This document shows, in pieces, positions 33,981 to 39,586 of a stretch of 39,586 bases of DNA. Numbering within the stretch: the first letter of the stretch is position 1; each line of letters starts with the position of its first letter. Under the pieces are notes generated by a model that did no database searches, was not told the DNA's origin, and saw nothing but the letters and a program-made list of their open reading frames with translations. The stretch comes from Jatrophihabitans sp. (GTDB lineage: Bacteria; Actinomycetota; Actinomycetes; Mycobacteriales; Jatrophihabitantaceae): the NCBI GenBank assembly GCA_025963285.1, contig JAOPUX010000203.1, positions 1 to 39,586 on the forward strand. Reading direction: 5' to 3'. Position numbers and translations under genes: made by a program.

Positions 33981-34003
33981 GCGCGGTGGAAGTTGCACAA
34001 TCG
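33955..34003. terminator. Long bidirectional hairpin between metX and glgP
   Basis: CGATTGTGCAACT (33955-33967) and AGTTGCACAATCG (33991-34003) pair perfectly over 13 bp. After a 4 x 4 internal loop CCGCGC pairs with GCGCGG, closing on a TGA loop that is the metX stop codon (33978-33980). The genes converge and end 36 bases apart. No T-run follows on either strand. Confidence 0.75.
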
Positions 34004-34016
34004 AGGGCGACGCGGG

Positions 34017-36563
34017 TCAGGCGGTGGCGATGACGCCCAAGTCGGCGGGGTTGGTCATCAGCTCGTGGTGCGGCAGTACCCGCACGGTGTAGCCGAAGCC
34101 GCCGGTGCGGGCCAGCGGGATCTCGCCCTCGAAGAGCGCCCGCCCCTCGTCCTGCCCCACCAGCGGTAGCACCTGCGCGTTGGGATCGACGAGCCGGTCG
34201 TCGACGTCCACCGGGCCGAAGACCGCCTCCACGCAGACGTCGTCGGGGGTGAGGCCGTTGAGCGCTACCTCGGCTCGCAGCGTGATCGTCCCGCCGAGCT
34301 GGGCGGCACCCGTCAGCTGCGAATCGACGTGCAGCACGCGCACTCCCGGCCACGCCGCCAGAACGTCGCTGCGCCAGTGCGAGAGTGCGCGGGCGCCGGC
34401 GTAGTCGTCGGCGCTGACGCGCCGGGCGGCCAGCGCCGCCGGGGCGTAGAGCTCGCGGACGTAGTCACGGACCATGCGCGTGGCGAGCACCTTGGGGCCG
34501 AGCGTGCGCAGCGTGTGCCGCACCATCTGCACCCAGCGGGTGGGCACCGCGTCGTCACCGCGGTCGTAGAAACGCTTCGCCACACTCGACTCGACCAGCT
34601 CGTAGAGTGCGCTGGCCTCCAGGTCGTCGCGGCGGTCCGGGTCGGTGATGCCGTCGGCCGACGGGATGGCCCAGCCGTTCTCGCCGTCGTACCACTCGTC
34701 CCACCAGCCGTCGCGGATCGAGAGGTTGAGCGCACCGTTCAGGGCAGCCTTCATCCCGGACGTGCCGCAGGCCTCGAGCGGGCGCAGCGGGTTGTTGAGC
34801 CAGACGTCCACGCCCCAGTAGAGGTAGCGCGCCATGGCGATGTCGTAGTCCGGCAGGAAGGCGATGCGGCCCCGCACCTCGGGGTCGTCGGTGAACTTCA
34901 CCAGCTGCGCGATGAGCTGCTTGCCGCCGTCGTCGGCCGGGTGGCTCTTGCCGGCGATGACGATCTGCACCGGCCGTTCCGGGTCGAGCAGCAGCGCCCG
35001 CAGCCGCTGCGGGTCGCGCAGCATCAGGGTCAGCCGCTTGTAGGAGGGCACCCGGCGGGCGAAGCCGATGGTGAGCACCGACGGGTCGAAGGCGGCGTCG
35101 GTCCAGCCGAGCTCCACGTCGGCCAGGCCCCGCTCGCGCGAGGAGGCACGCAGCCGGCGCCGGATCTCCCCGACGAGCCGCTCGCGAAGCAGGTTCCGCA
35201 CGCTCCACAGCTCGCCGTCGCTGATCTTGTCGATCGTCTCCCAGCCACCGCCGCTAGCCAGCACCGAGGCGCCGACCTCCCGCTCGGCGATCTCGAGGAT
35301 CTCGCGGGCCATCCAAGTCGGGGCGTGCACGCCGTTGGTGATCGAGCTGATCGGCACCTCGGCGTGGTCGAAGCCCGGCCAGAGGTCGGCGAACATCTCG
35401 CGGCTGACGACGCCGTGCAGCATCGAGACGCCGTTGGCACGGCCGCCGATGCGCAGCCCCATGTGGGCCATGTTGAAGATCGTCGGATCCGGCTCGGCGC
35501 CGAGATCCAGGATGCGCTCGACGGGCAGCCCCGGCATGCCGCCGAGGTGCGCGGCCACCAGGTCGCGGCTGAAGCGGTCGATGCCGGCGGGCACGGGCGT
35601 GTGCGTGGTGAAGACGGTGCCGGCCCGGACTGCCTGCAGCGCCTCGTCGAACGTGAAGCCGCCGCCCTCGACCAGCTCACGGATGCGCTCGACACCCAGG
35701 AACCCGGCATGCCCCTCGTTGGTGTGAAAGACCTCGGGTGCCGCGGCACCGGTAACGGCGCAGTAGGCGCGGATCGCCCGCACGCCGCCCACGCCGAGCA
35801 GCAGCTCCTGCTCGAGCCGGTGCTCGGCCCCGCCGCCGTAGAGGCGGTCGGTGACCTGCCGCGCGGCGTCGTCGTTCTCCTCGACGTCACTGTCGAGCAG
35901 CAGTAGCGGCACCCGGCCGACCTGAGCCACCCAGACCTGGGCATGCAGCGAGCGGCCCTCGGGCAGCGCGAGCGAGACGCGCACCGGAGTGTCGCCGTCC
36001 ATCAGCGCCCGGATCGGCAGGCCGCCCGGTTCGAGGTTCGGGTAGTGCTCGAGCTGCCAGCCATCCGCGGCCAGGGACTGCCGGAAGTAGCCGGCGCGGT
36101 ACAGCAGGCCGACCCCGATGATCGGCACGCCGAGGTCGCTGGCGGCCTTGAGATGGTCACCGGCGAGGATGCCGAGGCCGCCGGAGTACTGCGGCAGCAC
36201 CTCGGTGATGCCGAACTCCGGGGAGAAGTAGCCGATGGCCACCGGCAGCTGCTCACCGGAGGCCTGCTGGTTCTGGTACCAGCGCGGCTCGGTGAGATAG
36301 GTGGTGAGGTCGGCGTGCACCGCGTTGAGACGGGCGACGAAGCCCTCGTCGGCGGCCAGGGCCGCCAGCCGCTCGGCCGACACCTCCCCCAGCATCTTGC
36401 CGGGGTGGTGCGCGCACGACTCCCAGAGCTCTGGGTCGACCGCGGCGAAGAGGTCCAGTGACTCGGGATGCCACGACCAGCGCAGGTTGGTAACTATGTC
36501 GCCGAGCTTCGTGAGCTGCTCAGGGAACGCGGCGCGGACGGTCAAACGACGGAGTGCCTTCAC
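34017..36563 (-). CDS. glgP: Alpha-glucan phosphorylase
   Basis: GT35 phosphorylase of 848 residues that releases glucose 1-phosphate from alpha-1,4-glucans. The N-terminal region (about 1-110) is the DUF3417-type extension of the actinobacterial class, with FPEQLTKLGDIVTNLRWSWH. GYFSPEFGITEVLPQYSGGLGILAGDHLKA is the family signature, and the PLP Lys605 is in EACGTSGMKAALNG. The start GTG 36561-36563 gives the usual MKALRR beginning; TAGGTT lies seven bases upstream. It is divergent from glgE, suggesting joint control of glucan turnover. Confidence 0.94.
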   Translation of the reverse strand: MKALRRLTVRAAFPEQLTKLGDIVTNLRWSWHPESLDLFAAVDPELWESCAHHPGKMLGEVSAERLAALAADEGFVARLNAVHADLTTYLTEPRWYQNQQASGEQLPVAIGYFSPEFGITEVLPQYSGGLGILAGDHLKAASDLGVPIIGVGLLYRAGYFRQSLAADGWQLEHYPNLEPGGLPIRALMDGDTPVRVSLALPEGRSLHAQVWVAQVGRVPLLLLDSDVEENDDAARQVTDRLYGGGAEHRLEQELLLGVGGVRAIRAYCAVTGAAAPEVFHTNEGHAGFLGVERIRELVEGGGFTFDEALQAVRAGTVFTTHTPVPAGIDRFSRDLVAAHLGGMPGLPVERILDLGAEPDPTIFNMAHMGLRIGGRANGVSMLHGVVSREMFADLWPGFDHAEVPISSITNGVHAPTWMAREILEIAEREVGASVLASGGGWETIDKISDGELWSVRNLLRERLVGEIRRRLRASSRERGLADVELGWTDAAFDPSVLTIGFARRVPSYKRLTLMLRDPQRLRALLLDPERPVQIVIAGKSHPADDGGKQLIAQLVKFTDDPEVRGRIAFLPDYDIAMARYLYWGVDVWLNNPLRPLEACGTSGMKAALNGALNLSIRDGWWDEWYDGENGWAIPSADGITDPDRRDDLEASALYELVESSVAKRFYDRGDDAVPTRWVQMVRHTLRTLGPKVLATRMVRDYVRELYAPAALAARRVSADDYAGARALSHWRSDVLAAWPGVRVLHVDSQLTGAAQLGGTITLRAEVALNGLTPDDVCVEAVFGPVDVDDRLVDPNAQVLPLVGQDEGRALFEGEIPLARTGGFGYTVRVLPHHELMTNPADLGVIATA

Positions 36564-36570
36564 CTCCGAA

Positions 36571-36576
36571 AACCTA
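36571..36576 (-). promoter_or_regulatory. -10 element for leaderless glgP transcript
   Basis: TAGGTT on the reverse strand, seven bases before the glgP GTG. GGAGG directly before the start could alternatively act as a ribosome site on a longer transcript. Confidence 0.45.
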
Positions 36577-36582
36577 GCAGAA

Positions 36583-36598
36583 CCGTAAAGGCTTACGG
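36583..36598. promoter_or_regulatory. Palindrome CCGTAA-N4-TTACGG between glgP and glgE
   Basis: Two perfect 6-bp arms flank AGGC in the short divergent region, just upstream of the glgP -10 and about 40 bases before glgE. The position fits an operator controlling both directions. The binding protein cannot be named. Confidence 0.45.
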
Positions 36599-36626
36599 GG
36601 GTCGTCTACAAGGCACTTCAGATGGG

Positions 36627-36632
36627 TACGGT
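36627..36632 (+). promoter_or_regulatory. -10 element supporting the glgE GTG start
   Basis: TACGGT followed by seven bases and GTG 36640, the leaderless spacing. It lies inside the frame that would be used by the alternative ATG at 36622. Confidence 0.45.
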
Positions 36633-36639
36633 GACCTCC

Positions 36640-38634
<1,995 letters not shown>

Positions 38635-38636
38635 CG

Positions 38637-39586
38637 ATGGAGGACTCCCTGCTCCCCGACTCCGTGCTCCCCGCCGATCCAGACTGGTTCAAGCGCGCCG
38701 TCTTCTACGAGGTGCTCGTCCGCGGCTTCGCCGACTCCAACGGTGACGGCACCGGCGACCTCCGCGGTCTCACCGACAAGCTCGACTACCTGCAGTGGCT
38801 GGGCGTCGACTGTCTCTGGCTGCCGCCCTTCTACCCGTCGCCGCTGCGTGACGGCGGCTACGACGTGAGTGACTACACCGGAGTGCTGCCGGAGTTCGGC
38901 ACCATCGAGGACTTCAAGCACTTCCTGGACGCCACCCACGAGCGCGGCATGCGGGTGATCGTCGACTTCGTCATGAACCACACCTCCGACGCACACCCCT
39001 GGTTCCAGGCCTCCCGCTCGGATCCGGACGGTCCCTACGGCGACTTCTACGTCTGGAACGACGACGACACCCGCTACCCCGAGGCGCGCATCATCTTCGT
39101 CGACACCGAGCCGTCGAACTGGACCTTCGACCCGATCCGCAAGCAGTACTTCTGGCATCGCTTCTTCAGCCACCAGCCGGATCTCAACTTCGACTCCCCC
39201 GGCGTGCAGCAGGCGATCATCGACGCCCTGCGGTTCTGGCTCGACCTCGGCATCGACGGCTTCCGCCTCGACGCAGTTCCCTACCTCTACGTCCGCGACG
39301 GCACGAACGGCGAGAACCTCCCCGAGACCCACGACTTCCTCAAGCGGGTGCGCAAGGAGGTCGACCGCGACTACCCCGACCGGGTGCTGCTCTGCGAGGC
39401 CAACCAGTGGCCGGCCGACGTCGTCGAGTACGTCGGCGATCCCAGCGTCGGTGGCGACGAGTGCCACATGGCCTTCCACTTCCCGGTGATGCCCCGGATC
39501 TTCATGGCCGTCCGCCGCGAGTCGCGCTACCCGATCTCGGAGATCATGGCGAGCACGCCCTCGATCCCCAAGAGCTGCCAGTGGGG
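38637..39586 (+). CDS. treS: Trehalose synthase TreS (3' end outside window)
   Basis: GH13 isomerase interconverting maltose and trehalose. The first 316 codons are present, with no stop before the right edge. [26 protein letters not shown] begins the catalytic barrel, [15 protein letters not shown] is conserved region I, the nucleophile Asp212 is in [11 protein letters not shown] and Glu254 in [24 protein letters not shown] and [25 protein letters not shown] are typical of TreS. A maltokinase gene or fused domain may follow outside the window. The ATG lies two bases after the glgE stop, so the two are one operon. Confidence 0.94.
   Translation, partial: MEDSLLPDSVLPADPDWFKRAVFYEVLVRGFADSNGDGTGDLRGLTDKLDYLQWLGVDCLWLPPFYPSPLRDGGYDVSDYTGVLPEFGTIEDFKHFLDATHERGMRVIVDFVMNHTSDAHPWFQASRSDPDGPYGDFYVWNDDDTRYPEARIIFVDTEPSNWTFDPIRKQYFWHRFFSHQPDLNFDSPGVQQAIIDALRFWLDLGIDGFRLDAVPYLYVRDGTNGENLPETHDFLKRVRKEVDRDYPDRVLLCEANQWPADVVEYVGDPSVGGDECHMAFHFPVMPRIFMAVRRESRYPISEIMASTPSIPKSCQW

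Overview
The window is a GC-rich chromosomal segment (roughly 70% GC by eye) of a free-living actinobacterium. The evidence is the mraZ-to-ftsW division/cell-wall cluster with a meso-DAP-type MurE, a DUF3040 protein, a SAV_6107-type HEPN protein, a fused precorrin-2 dehydrogenase/SUMT, the GlgE-TreS alpha-glucan pathway and many apparent leaderless starts. The genus cannot be fixed from sequence alone. I see no insertion sequence, prophage, CRISPR array, tRNA or rRNA. No stretch of more than 300 bases lacks a feature.

Region by region. 1-11045 (minus strand): mraZ, rsmH, an FtsL-like gene, ftsI, murE, murF, mraY, murD and ftsW (cut by the left edge), most joined by short start/stop overlaps. 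A MraZ operator and promoter precede mraZ, and an mraW-motif-like RNA hairpin lies in the mraZ-rsmH gap. 11046-16014 (plus): a 22-bp tandem repeat, then a moxR / DUF58 / transglutaminase operon. 16010-20051 (minus): DUF3040 protein, DNA polymerase IV, a methyltransferase, a lipoprotein, and a HEPN protein behind a LexA-type SOS box. 20086-23967: siroheme synthase (minus) divergent from a leader peptide, sulfite reductase and APS reductase (plus), together the sulfate-to-sulfide route and its cofactor. 24001-31342: YbaK-like deacylase, YjbR-like protein, thioesterase, an 11-residue-repeat protein, an acetyltransferase, a carotenoid hydratase/glycosyltransferase pair, a CDP-alcohol phosphatidyltransferase with metF, a polyprenyl diphosphate synthase and a DinB-fold protein. 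31339-33980: a second leader peptide, then metY and metX. 34017-39586: glgP (minus) divergent from glgE and treS (cut by the right edge).

How the genes work together: the sulfite reductase and APS reductase make sulfide, siroheme synthase makes the sulfite reductase cofactor, and MetX plus MetY use sulfide to make homocysteine, which MetF-derived methyl-THF can help convert to methionine. The main unusual signal is that the two sulfur operons, about 10 kb apart, each begin with a short peptide-coding leader. The two peptides align without gaps over 15 residues (8 identical, ending at the same Cys) and both are followed by GCCAGCCAGCCA. The first resembles the cysteine-responsive leaders known from mycobacteria and other actinobacteria; the second would extend that control to homocysteine synthesis. 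Other points are an SOS box on the HEPN gene, two back-to-back leaderless promoters sharing bases between metF and the prenyl synthase, and convergent-gene hairpins that incorporate stop codons.
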